The notes under the pieces are model-generated. The model did not search any database. It saw nothing but the letters and a program-made list of their open reading frames with translations, and was not told the origin of the DNA. A stretch of DNA of 43,756 bases from Planctomyces sp. GTDB taxonomy: Bacteria > Planctomycetota > Planctomycetia > Planctomycetales > Planctomycetaceae. Shown here one piece after another: positions 23,909 to 30,789 of this stretch (its first letter is position 1; each line of letters starts with the position of its first letter). The position numbers and the translations under genes are program-made. The stretch covers positions 1-43,756 of the forward strand of contig SYJG01000416.1 of the NCBI GenBank assembly GCA_005798445.1. The letters run 5' to 3'.

Positions 23909-25483
23909 TTAACCGATGCCCAGCAGCTTGCACGCTTCGTCGTATCCCGGAGCACGGAAGCCGTGTTTGTCGAGGCGGTCATACGCGAATGAACTGGCGG
24001 TCACACGAGCAAGTGCCGTCAGCTCACGCCACTTGAATGCCGAACGCATCGTGGCGAACTCTTCGCTGACGGTGCGGTAGTACTTTTCGGCGTGCAGACG
24101 GCCGTCTTCGCTGATGGCGTACTTGAGCATCAGATCGAAGACGCCTCGCGGGGCGTGGCCGAGTTGGCCGTAGCGATGAACCGCGGCGCAGGCGAGCGTC
24201 TGGTTGTTCTCGCGGATCGCTCCCTCGGCGAGCTTGAGGATCGCAGCCGGATCGTTGGTCGTGACCTTCTCGAGATGATCAACGAACGACAGCGGGTACT
24301 TCTGCAAGTCGCCCCCCTGACCGGCCGTGTGATACGCGCCGACGATCAGGCTCGCGACGGCGTTACGATGGTTGCTCGCCTTCGCGATGTGCCGCCAGGC
24401 ATTGGCCGAGTCGGAGGCATGCACACCCTTGGAATCGCCGTGCGTGCGAGCGGCCGTGTCTCGCAACAGCAGCGAGTTCGCGGCCAGAGAGATCGCCTCA
24501 CCGATGTCATCTGGCGAGACGCCGTCGGCCAGAGCAGCCGCGACCGCATCGGCGGCTCGTTCGCGGTTCGAAGTAACGATCGTGTCGCTCATCAATTCGA
24601 CCCAAGCGTCGTCCATGCGTCGCGTGCCCATCGGCTTCGACACGAGCTGATACTGATCCAACAGCTTCGGCAGCACATTGCGGACGTGAGAGATGCTGTT
24701 GACGCGAGCCTCGTGCGCCGGCTTGTCTCGGTCGCACTGGTACTTTTCGCTTTGGACGCAGTACCGCACCGATTGCCGCAGCAACGTGTGAGCGTGCTCC
24801 ATGCCGGTCACGTTGAGCGTGTCCCAAGCTCGCCACGCCAGCACGACGCGATGCACATCGACTTCGTCCTGCAGCGCGTATTGCAGATGATTGAACGCCT
24901 CGCCCGGTTGGCCCTTGGCGCTGATCGCCGCGAAGGCTTGCTCAGCCGCATCGAAGTCGACTTTGCGAGAGCACTCGCGAACCGTTTCCCCGGTCGGAGC
25001 CGCACCGGCAGGCTCGGCAGCGGCGACCTGATGCAGAGTTTCGTGTTCGTGATCCTGGTGGCCCGAATCCTGAATCCGCCAAGTGTTGCGGTACAGCACC
25101 TTGAGCACCGGCAACGGCCGTTGAGCCTCCGGCAGTTCCTTCGACATGTGCAACGCCGGCACGAGCGCCATGAAGGTGTGAAACCCGATGTAATCCTGCC
25201 CGCCAAACGCGCGAGCATTCGCCAGAGCGGCGGCCGCGACCAACGTCTTCAGTTCGGTCCCCTCTTGGATCTTCTTCACGACCACCGGCAGCAATTTGTC
25301 CGACGGCGTCTGCTGCATCAGGGACACGAGCGGCTCCAAGCTGCCAAAGTTCAGCCCCTTCGTGTCCTCGGCGGCCATTCCCGTGGCCAGCCCCATTTCG
25401 GAAGCCAGCGATGATCCCACGCTGGCGAGCAGCATCCCCTTGCCCACATCGGCCATAAAATGACGACGGCTGGTCTGGTTCAT
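23909..25483 (-). CDS. Tat-exported protein of unknown function (524 aa)
   Basis: The N-terminus MNQTSRRHFMADVGKGMLLASVG carries a twin-arginine signal (SRRHF), so the protein is probably exported folded, perhaps with a cofactor. The rest is mostly alpha-helical with many conserved His: IGFHTFMALVPALHM (about 120-134), GHQDHEHETLH (about 160-170), NHLQYALQDEVDVHR (about 218-232), GMEHAHTLLR (about 247-256), and WRHIAKASNHRNAVAS (about 385-400). Such a His-rich helical protein could bind metal. I do not recognise a named family. The ATG at 25483 has GGAG about eight bases upstream; an in-frame extension to 25540 is less likely. It is followed by a canonical terminator and appears monocistronic. 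Confidence 0.78.
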   Translation of the reverse strand: MNQTSRRHFMADVGKGMLLASVGSSLASEMGLATGMAAEDTKGLNFGSLEPLVSLMQQTPSDKLLPVVVKKIQEGTELKTLVAAAALANARAFGGQDYIGFHTFMALVPALHMSKELPEAQRPLPVLKVLYRNTWRIQDSGHQDHEHETLHQVAAAEPAGAAPTGETVRECSRKVDFDAAEQAFAAISAKGQPGEAFNHLQYALQDEVDVHRVVLAWRAWDTLNVTGMEHAHTLLRQSVRYCVQSEKYQCDRDKPAHEARVNSISHVRNVLPKLLDQYQLVSKPMGTRRMDDAWVELMSDTIVTSNRERAADAVAAALADGVSPDDIGEAISLAANSLLLRDTAARTHGDSKGVHASDSANAWRHIAKASNHRNAVASLIVGAYHTAGQGGDLQKYPLSFVDHLEKVTTNDPAAILKLAEGAIRENNQTLACAAVHRYGQLGHAPRGVFDLMLKYAISEDGRLHAEKYYRTVSEEFATMRSAFKWRELTALARVTASSFAYDRLDKHGFRAPGYDEACKLLGIG

Positions 25484-25558
25484 GCTTTGTCTCCTGGTCG
25501 AAAGAGTACGGTTTCGGACGCGAAAGAGAGATTTGAGCAATTCTGCCCACCGACCAGA

Positions 25559-25574
25559 TAACGCTGAAGCGTTA
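25559..25574. promoter_or_regulatory. Short perfect palindrome upstream of mntA/hepT
   Basis: TAACGCT-GA-AGCGTTA is a perfect inverted repeat of 7-base arms, 87 bases upstream of the nucleotidyltransferase start. It could be an operator for the toxin-antitoxin pair or for the divergent Tat gene (start 25483), or chance. Confidence 0.3.
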
Positions 25575-25661
25575 CACGCTCAATAGAGTCCTACGAAATC
25601 TCATCGTCGGCGAAGGAAATGGCGATTATCATGGCTGGCTGTGATTTTCAGGAGAAACGAC

Positions 25662-25955
25662 GTGTTGCGAAGCCGTCAGGACATCTTGTTGCAATTGAAG
25701 TCGGCAAAGCCGGGGCTTGAGCGGGAGTTCCCGCTGCGGCGGCTGGCATTGTTCGGTTCGTATGCTCGCGACGAGGCGGCGATCGGCAGCGATGTCGATG
25801 TTTTGGTGGAAGTTGATCCAAGCATCGGTTTGCGATTCGTCACCTTGGCCGAGCGATTAGAGGCAGTGCTGGGGCAGCGTGTGGACTTGGTGTCTCAGCG
25901 AGCGATCCAGCCCCGCTTGTGGAAGTTGATCGAGCCGGAGTTGATCGATGTCTAA
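25662..25955 (+). CDS. mntA: MntA-type nucleotidyltransferase antitoxin
   Basis: A 97-residue minimal nucleotidyltransferase. The motif GS-x10-D-x-D is complete: Gly32-Ser33 and Asp44-Val-Asp46 (FGSYARDEAAIGSDVDVLVE, 31-50). Relatives are antitoxins that inactivate the HepT toxin by adding AMP groups to a Tyr of that toxin. The GTG at 25662 is chosen because AGGAG lies seven bases upstream; another GTG at 25641 has no such site. It overlaps the HepT gene by eight bases, so synthesis is coupled. Confidence 0.88.
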   Translation: MLRSRQDILLQLKSAKPGLEREFPLRRLALFGSYARDEAAIGSDVDVLVEVDPSIGLRFVTLAERLEAVLGQRVDLVSQRAIQPRLWKLIEPELIDV

Positions 25956-26280
25956 ACGCGATCCGCTCATCCTTGTCGAGGACGTTCGCACGTCGATCAA
26001 CAAGATCGAGCGGTACATCGCTGGACTGGATCACGACCAATTCCTGGCCGACGACCTGCGCAAGGACGCGGTTGCTCGCAATCTGGAAATCATCGGCGAG
26101 GCCGTGCGAAACTTGCCAGACGATTTCAAACAGGCTCATGCCGACGTGCCATGGCCGCAGATTGCCGGTCTGCGAAATCGGATTGTTCACGACTACTTCG
26201 GCCTCGATTGGGAAATCATCTGGCATGTCGTTCAAAACGAACTGTCGGAGTTGAAGGCACGATTACCGACCGTCAACTAA
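25948..26280 (+). CDS. hepT: HEPN-domain toxin (HepT/DUF86)
   Basis: A 110-residue HEPN RNase-type toxin. The R-x4-H-x-Y motif is intact: Arg76, His81 and Tyr83 in LRNRIVHDYFG. Arg and His form the RNase site of HEPN proteins; the Tyr is the residue AMPylated by MntA in characterised pairs. The N-terminal helices (ILVEDVRTSINKIERYIAGLD, LEIIGEAVRNLP) match the family. The 3' end overlaps the convergent ECF sigma gene by three to four bases (stop codons interleaved at 26277-26280), so transcription of one could affect the other. Confidence 0.92.
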   Translation: MSKRDPLILVEDVRTSINKIERYIAGLDHDQFLADDLRKDAVARNLEIIGEAVRNLPDDFKQAHADVPWPQIAGLRNRIVHDYFGLDWEIIWHVVQNELSELKARLPTVN

Positions 26281-26927
26281 TCGACATCCCCCAACTGCCT
26301 TCGCAGGCGTTGGAGGACGCGGGATTTGGCGACTCGGATGGTGCCGGATTTCATTCCGAGTTCATTGGCGGCTTCGGTGGCGGAGAGGCCATCGACGGTG
26401 ACTCGCCAGAAGGCTTGCCAGGTTTTGGGGTCGAAGTCGTGGCGGATTTTTTCCAGGCCGCGATGGAACAACGCGAACTCCGCGAGCCGTTCGTCGTCTT
26501 CGCCGTCGGCTGGCTCACCGTCGGCTGGCTCACCGTCGCTCGAATCTTCGGAGATGTGTTCCATCTGTAATTGAATGCTGGAGCCACCAATCGCGACCGG
26601 GTTGCGATTCAGCCGGCGAAAGTGGTCGGCGAGTTTGCTGCGCGTGACTGTTCGCAACCAGCCGCGAAACGTGTCGCCGGAGCGATCTTTGCGGAAGCCG
26701 TCGATGCCGGTCACGACGGCGCGGAAGACTTCTTGTACGACGTCGGGGATATCTTGCTCGACGATGTTGGTCTTGCGGCACCAGAAGTAAACCAGCGGAG
26801 CGTATAGCTCGACCAATTCGTTCCAGGCGAGGTCGTCCCGATGGCGTGCTCGATCCAACAAGCTCGCCGACGTCGGCAGTTTGTCGCCGGACGATTCCGC
26901 TGAGTCGAGTTGTGGAGACGTCGTCAT
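26277..26927 (-). CDS. ECF-type RNA polymerase sigma factor
   Basis: A 216-residue sigma-70 family protein. Region 2 covers about 20-90: WNELVELYAPLVYFWCRK, then DIPDVVQEVFRAV and FRGWLRTVTRSKLADHFRR. The linker (about 115-140) is acidic and contains a duplicated GEPAD from a 15-base tandem repeat (26503-26532). Region 4 covers about 160-213: GLSATEAANELGMKSGTIRVAKSRVLQRLRRQ, a helix-turn-helix for the -35 element. It resembles the ECF groups that in planctomycetes are encoded next to Ser/Thr kinases, and here a kinase lies 117 bases upstream on the same strand. The ATG at 26927 (MTTSPQL) is chosen; longer in-frame starts run through the palindromic repeat and give unnatural peptide. Confidence 0.92.
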   Translation of the reverse strand: MTTSPQLDSAESSGDKLPTSASLLDRARHRDDLAWNELVELYAPLVYFWCRKTNIVEQDIPDVVQEVFRAVVTGIDGFRKDRSGDTFRGWLRTVTRSKLADHFRRLNRNPVAIGGSSIQLQMEHISEDSSDGEPADGEPADGEDDERLAEFALFHRGLEKIRHDFDPKTWQAFWRVTVDGLSATEAANELGMKSGTIRVAKSRVLQRLRRQLGDVD

Positions 26928-26956
26928 GGGGTTGTCCAATTCGAGGCGACAACACA

Positions 26957-27047
26957 CTAACCCGAAGCGCCAGCGAGGGCGATCGCTCCAAGACGCTCTC
27001 AAATTCAGGCGGGTGAAACGTTCGCCCTCGCTGGCGCTTCGGGTTAG
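26957..27047. repeat. Palindromic element, CCCGAAGCGCCAGCGAGG family (copy 2)
   Basis: The ends CTAACCC (26957) and GGGTTAG (27047) are perfectly inverted, with arms of about 28 bases. It occupies almost all of the gap between kinase and sigma genes. The terminal TAA, read on the minus strand at 27046-27044, is the stop codon of the kinase gene. As a strong hairpin it may attenuate transcription from kinase into sigma, or stabilise the upstream mRNA. Confidence 0.9.
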
Positions 27048-28963
27048 TGTGAGCGGCGAGATCGCATCGCCGCGATGATTGCGAAACCGGTCAGCAAGAG
27101 GACCGCGCTGCCCATCAAGACGAACGCGCTTTGCAGGCCGGCTTGAGTTCGCTCGACGTCCCGATCCAGTGGTCTCGTGATGAGCAGCACTCCCACGAGT
27201 TCGTTTTCTTTCCAGTTTTTCTTCGGGCTTTGCTGGTGCGCGTTGTGGCACTTCACGCAGCTTTCTTTCATCAGTTGGCCTCGTGCGTACTTCAGCGAAG
27301 GTCGGCCGTCGATGGTCACAAAGCGGTGATATTCCAGTTGCCTCGGTAGCGGTGGCTGACGTGAGCGGTCGGTCAAGATCGTCAACGCCTCGCGCTGAAA
27401 ATCGTCCTTCGGACCGCCGTTGGCTCGGAACGGGTATTGGCTGTAGAGCCGGAACTGCAAGCCGGAGTCCCCTTGGCTGATCCGCTGCGCCGAGTCGATC
27501 GTGAACGTTGCCGGCAGCGGCAAGGCGTTTCGCTTCATTGCGTACTCGTGCGTGACGGCGATGTCACGCGTGTCGAGCCGCGTCAGCAGGTCGCTGTAGT
27601 ACTCGTTGGTCCGCTCCATCATGTCGGCCTCCATCCGTGCACTGTCGAGCGCCGTCTCACGCACAAAGTACGACGAGAGATTCGTGAGGTAGACGAACCC
27701 CGCTGCCGATCCGATCGACACTGCCGCGAACAGCGCCGCTGCCACCGGATATCGCCGGCACCAATGCCATAGCCGTTCGGCCGGGCCAATGGGCCGAGCG
27801 GTGATCGGCTCGCCCGCCAGAAAGCGTCGCAGGTCGGCCGCAAGCTGCGCGGCGGTCTGATAGCGCCGCGCGGGGGACTTCGACATCGCCTTCAAACAGA
27901 TCGTCTCCAAGTTTTTCGGGACGTGCCGTTCCAACTGCCGAGGCGGACGGGGCTCGTCTTCGAGCACTTGCAGCAACAGCAGCCGGTGCGTCCCTTGAAA
28001 CGGCCGCTCGCCCGTCAGTGCTTCGTACAACATCACTCCGAGGCTGTAGACATCGGTGCGAGCATCGACCCCCTGTAAATCGCCCGCCGCTTGTTCGGGG
28101 GACATGTAGGCCGGCGTCCCCATCACGCGGCCGTCCGACGTGATCGACGGATCGCCGGAATCGTTCCGCTTGGCCAAGCCGAAGTCGGTGATGTGCGGCC
28201 GACCGGACTTATCGAGAATGATGTTCGACGGCTTGAGATCGCGATGCACGATCCCGTGCTGATGAGCGAACTCAACCGCGTCCGCCAACTCCGCCATGAG
28301 CGAGGCCGTTTCGCGGAACTCCAATCGACGCTGCTTCAGCCGTTCTTGCAGCGTGTCTCCCGCGACGTATTCCGTCACCAGAAAGCAGACGCCATCTTCC
28401 GAGTGCCCCGTGTCGAACAGCGACACAATCGCCGGATGCGTGAGCGCCGCCGCGCTGCGAGCCTCGCGCAAAAAACGTCCGACTTCTTCCTCGCTGGCGA
28501 ATGCTCCGGCCCGCTGGACTTTGATCGCGACGATGCGATCGAGTTCGACGTCCCGCGCGCGAAACACATACCCGAACGAACCGACGCCCAACTCGCTGAG
28601 CAATTCAAATCGTCCCAGCCGACACGGACCCTCGTGCAACAGTCGCGCGTAATGCCTCCCCGAATCGAGCGACACTTCCGGTCGCTCGCCGAGCGGCAAG
28701 CTGGTCACTGCGGTCCGCGCACTGGTGAGGACCGGTTCCGGAACCTGTTCGAGATCGACTGACCGTGTCCCGGATGTGTGAGCCAACTTCGTTAGCAGTT
28801 CGTCGTCGTTACCGTCGAGTTGATCGAGCAACGCTTGACAGCGAGAGCATTCCTCAGCGTGCCGTTCGATCCGCGCGAGCGACTCCGTCGAGAGCTTGCC
28901 AACCAGAAAGGCCGACAGCTCTAGCTCGGTGGGGCAATTCGGCGGGTCGGCGGGTCGCGTCAT
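27044..28963 (-). CDS. Ser/Thr kinase fused to a c-type heme sensor domain (639 aa)
   Basis: Multidomain signalling protein. Residues 30-45 carry a zinc-finger-like H-x3-C-x2-C (His35, Cys39, Cys42), as in anti-sigma zinc fingers. The kinase domain is at 119-382: GVGSFGYV (126-133), Lys148 (VAIKV), HRDLKPSN (240-247), DFG (260-262), GTPAYMSPEQ (282-291). Membrane helix 1 lies at about 406-427. The external domain (430-605) contains CVKCH (569-573), a c-type heme attachment site, within a DUF3365/Tll0287-like pattern (RYSQYPFR-type stretch, then FVTIDGRPSLKYA). Helix 2 is at about 612-632. So a heme-bearing periplasmic sensor is flanked by two helices with a cytoplasmic kinase. It overlaps the upstream amidohydrolase gene by four bases (ATGA), and the ECF sigma gene follows, suggesting a redox-responsive module. 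Its stop codon is supplied by a palindromic repeat. Confidence 0.93.
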   Translation of the reverse strand: MTRPADPPNCPTELELSAFLVGKLSTESLARIERHAEECSRCQALLDQLDGNDDELLTKLAHTSGTRSVDLEQVPEPVLTSARTAVTSLPLGERPEVSLDSGRHYARLLHEGPCRLGRFELLSELGVGSFGYVFRARDVELDRIVAIKVQRAGAFASEEEVGRFLREARSAAALTHPAIVSLFDTGHSEDGVCFLVTEYVAGDTLQERLKQRRLEFRETASLMAELADAVEFAHQHGIVHRDLKPSNIILDKSGRPHITDFGLAKRNDSGDPSITSDGRVMGTPAYMSPEQAAGDLQGVDARTDVYSLGVMLYEALTGERPFQGTHRLLLLQVLEDEPRPPRQLERHVPKNLETICLKAMSKSPARRYQTAAQLAADLRRFLAGEPITARPIGPAERLWHWCRRYPVAAALFAAVSIGSAAGFVYLTNLSSYFVRETALDSARMEADMMERTNEYYSDLLTRLDTRDIAVTHEYAMKRNALPLPATFTIDSAQRISQGDSGLQFRLYSQYPFRANGGPKDDFQREALTILTDRSRQPPLPRQLEYHRFVTIDGRPSLKYARGQLMKESCVKCHNAHQQSPKKNWKENELVGVLLITRPLDRDVERTQAGLQSAFVLMGSAVLLLTGFAIIAAMRSRRSH

Positions 28964-29721
28964 TGCAATAGCCTTTCCGCATTCGAGCTGCGAATCTGCT
29001 TGAGGATCGGTTCCGAAAAACCGCTTTCGACCATCTTGAGTTCCGCTGACTCAAAGTAAAACAACGGCGAGTGCGAACCGAACAGGATTCGTCGGGGTGA
29101 GACTTGCTCGATGAGCTTCGCGACTCCGGCGACGCTTTCGAGCATCGCGATGTCGAACCAAACTTGCCCGGCCTTCGCCACCTCGCCGCATTGCAGGACC
29201 GGTAGCGAGCGAAACGCATTCAGCAAAACGAGCTGCAGCTTCGGCAACTTCGCGACGATGCCGACGAGCGGCTTCGGATCGACGTGCGGTACGCGATGCA
29301 GTGCGTGTTGAGTCCGTTCGTCTTCCATCGACAGCACCAGTTGCACGATCAACCCGCGTTCGGATGCGAGCGATAACAACTCGGCAAATCGCGGATCGTC
29401 GAGCGTGTAGCCGTGATAATTCGGATGCAGTCGCAGGCCCAGCATCTTGTGGACTTCGTGACAACGCCGCAGGTCGTCGTGCCAGTCGGGCAGCACGGGA
29501 TTCAACGTCCCGAACGGCTTCAAGAAGTCAGCAAACTGCCGGCAGGAATCGGCCAGCCGCTGGTTCACGGCGGCGATGTCCCGATGAAACAGCCCGTCGA
29601 AACTGCCGGCCCAAGCCTGCGTCACTCCACGCGACTTGAGCTTGGCCACCAGCCGATCGGTCGCGTCGTCCACGAATCGCCGAAACGGCCAGCGTTCGAG
29701 GTTGATGTTGGTGTCGATCAT
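28960..29721 (-). CDS. Amidohydrolase-fold protein with altered metal site
   Basis: A 253-residue TIM-barrel protein of the amidohydrolase-2 type: LRLHPNYHGYTLDDPRF (about 96-112), GLIVQLVLSMEDER (about 123-136), LQLVLLNAF (about 161-169), ILFGSHSPLFYFES (about 214-227). In typical members the first strand carries H-x-H after the initial Asp; here it reads DTNINLERW, with Asn at both positions, and the late Asp of GSD is His (GSH). The metal centre is therefore changed or absent. I have the impression that a planctomycete subfamily shares this. Its ribosome binding site (AAGGGG) lies in the second copy of a 19-base duplication. It is coupled to the kinase gene by a four-base overlap. Confidence 0.8.
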   Translation of the reverse strand: MIDTNINLERWPFRRFVDDATDRLVAKLKSRGVTQAWAGSFDGLFHRDIAAVNQRLADSCRQFADFLKPFGTLNPVLPDWHDDLRRCHEVHKMLGLRLHPNYHGYTLDDPRFAELLSLASERGLIVQLVLSMEDERTQHALHRVPHVDPKPLVGIVAKLPKLQLVLLNAFRSLPVLQCGEVAKAGQVWFDIAMLESVAGVAKLIEQVSPRRILFGSHSPLFYFESAELKMVESGFSEPILKQIRSSNAERLLQ

Positions 29722-29724
29722 GAT

Positions 29725-29762
29725 TTACTTCTTCCCCTTCAATTTACTTCTTCCCCTTCAAT
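29725..29762. repeat. 19-base tandem duplication at gene junction
   Basis: Two consecutive 19-base copies; on the minus strand each reads TTGAAGGGGAAGAAGTAAA. The first copy encodes the last residues LKGKK and stop of the upstream amidohydrolase (ends at 29744); the second supplies an A/G-rich ribosome binding site for the next gene (ATG at 29721). Confidence 0.9.
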
Positions 29763-30532
29763 GAGGTCTCGATCAGTCGCCGCAAGTTTTCGGAAAAGAT
29801 CAGCCGCTTCGCGTCTTCAGAAATGTCCGCTCCGTAAACCTTCGCCAGTTGCGAGGCGAAGCTTCGCCCCGCGCTGTCGCTGCCGTAGATGATTCGCTCG
29901 GGACCGAGTTCGCGCACGGCCATCTCGGTGAAGCCGGCGGTCGGGTCAGAGCCGGCGAGTTCAATCGAAATGTTTTTGAACGCTCGGATCGCGCGGATGC
30001 CCATCTCCCACTGACCTCCGGCGTGACCGCAAATGAAGTGTGTGTCGGGATGCCGCTTCGCCAATTCGACAAGATCGAGCGGCGTCGACTCGCCGGGATA
30101 CTGCGTGCCGTCTTGCTTGAACCAAGTGTGCTGAAAGATGACCGCCTTGAGTTCGCTCGCTTTGCGGATGATCGCGTCAAGCTCCCGTTCGGAAGCACGC
30201 TTCGCGACCCACAGTTTGATGCCGACCATCGGGCCGTTCTTGATGCAGCGGTCCATCTCGGCGAGGCTGAAGTCGACATGCTCGCCGCTGACGTAGCAGA
30301 AGCCGTGCGTCCGATTGGCCCAATGCGACATCGCCTGCATCACGACATCGTTGTCGGCTTTGAGTTCCTCCGGCGTCGGCGTCTTCGACCAAGTGCTGCT
30401 GAAGAACAGACAGAGCCGCTCGATGCCGTGCCGATCGGCGATCTCCAGCAGGTTGGCCATCTTCTCTTCCGGCGTGCGGCCGGCGATGCCGAGCAGATGG
30501 CAGTGCAAATCCCAGATGCGATATTGCGGCAT
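29744..30532 (-). CDS. Amidohydrolase family protein (metal-dependent, TIM barrel)
   Basis: A 262-residue enzyme of the amidohydrolase-2 superfamily. The first strand has the metal motif D-x-H-x-H (DLHCH, 8-12). Downstream, KAVIFQHTWFKQ (about 128-139) and FICGHAGGQWE (about 170-180) give His ligands, and IIYGSDSAGRS (about 212-222) supplies the Asp. All ligands look present, so it is probably catalytic, hydrolysing or decarboxylating a small substrate; which one is unknown. It heads a minus-strand run: this gene, a metal-deficient relative, a heme-sensor kinase and an ECF sigma. It is divergent from the DUF1592 gene, with a palindromic element in between. Confidence 0.88.
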   Translation of the reverse strand: MPQYRIWDLHCHLLGIAGRTPEEKMANLLEIADRHGIERLCLFFSSTWSKTPTPEELKADNDVVMQAMSHWANRTHGFCYVSGEHVDFSLAEMDRCIKNGPMVGIKLWVAKRASERELDAIIRKASELKAVIFQHTWFKQDGTQYPGESTPLDLVELAKRHPDTHFICGHAGGQWEMGIRAIRAFKNISIELAGSDPTAGFTEMAVRELGPERIIYGSDSAGRSFASQLAKVYGADISEDAKRLIFSENLRRLIETSLKGKK

Positions 30533-30556
30533 GGGGTGGCTTCCTGGAAAAAATCA

Positions 30557-30692
30557 GAGGGGAGGCAAAAGATCGAGGGTAAAAGAGGTGACACCAGCGC
30601 GGTGCAAGTTCGAGGGGACGGGCATCAGATTGTTCGAGGCGGATCTCCGTCTTTCCCGCCTCATTTTTTACCCCCGATCTTTTGCCTGCCTC
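30557..30692. repeat. Palindromic element, GGCAAAAGATCGAGGGTAAAA family
   Basis: Arms 30557-30588 and 30659-30692 are inverted repeats (core GGCAAAAGATCG, and its complement CGATCTTTTGCC at 30675-30686) flanking a 70-base centre. It lies in the divergent region between the amidohydrolase gene (30532) and the DUF1592 gene (30790), so promoters of both must sit in or beside it. Confidence 0.8.
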
Positions 30693-30789
30693 ATCAGACC
30701 TAACGCTTGATCTCAGCCCTTCCAGCCGACGACGATACGCACCCAACCTCAATTTGCCCACCGTTCTAGCCCGCCACGAGTCCTCGCTT

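Noticed and set aside
24092..25414. 440-codon plus-strand frame opposite the Tat protein
   Set aside because: Arg/Val/Leu-rich shadow; the minus-strand gene has a Tat signal, a ribosome site and a terminator.
26928..27251. N-terminal extension of the ECF sigma factor
   Set aside because: It is translated through the palindromic repeat (LTRSASEGE) and into the kinase 3' end; the ATG at 26927 gives a normal ECF length.
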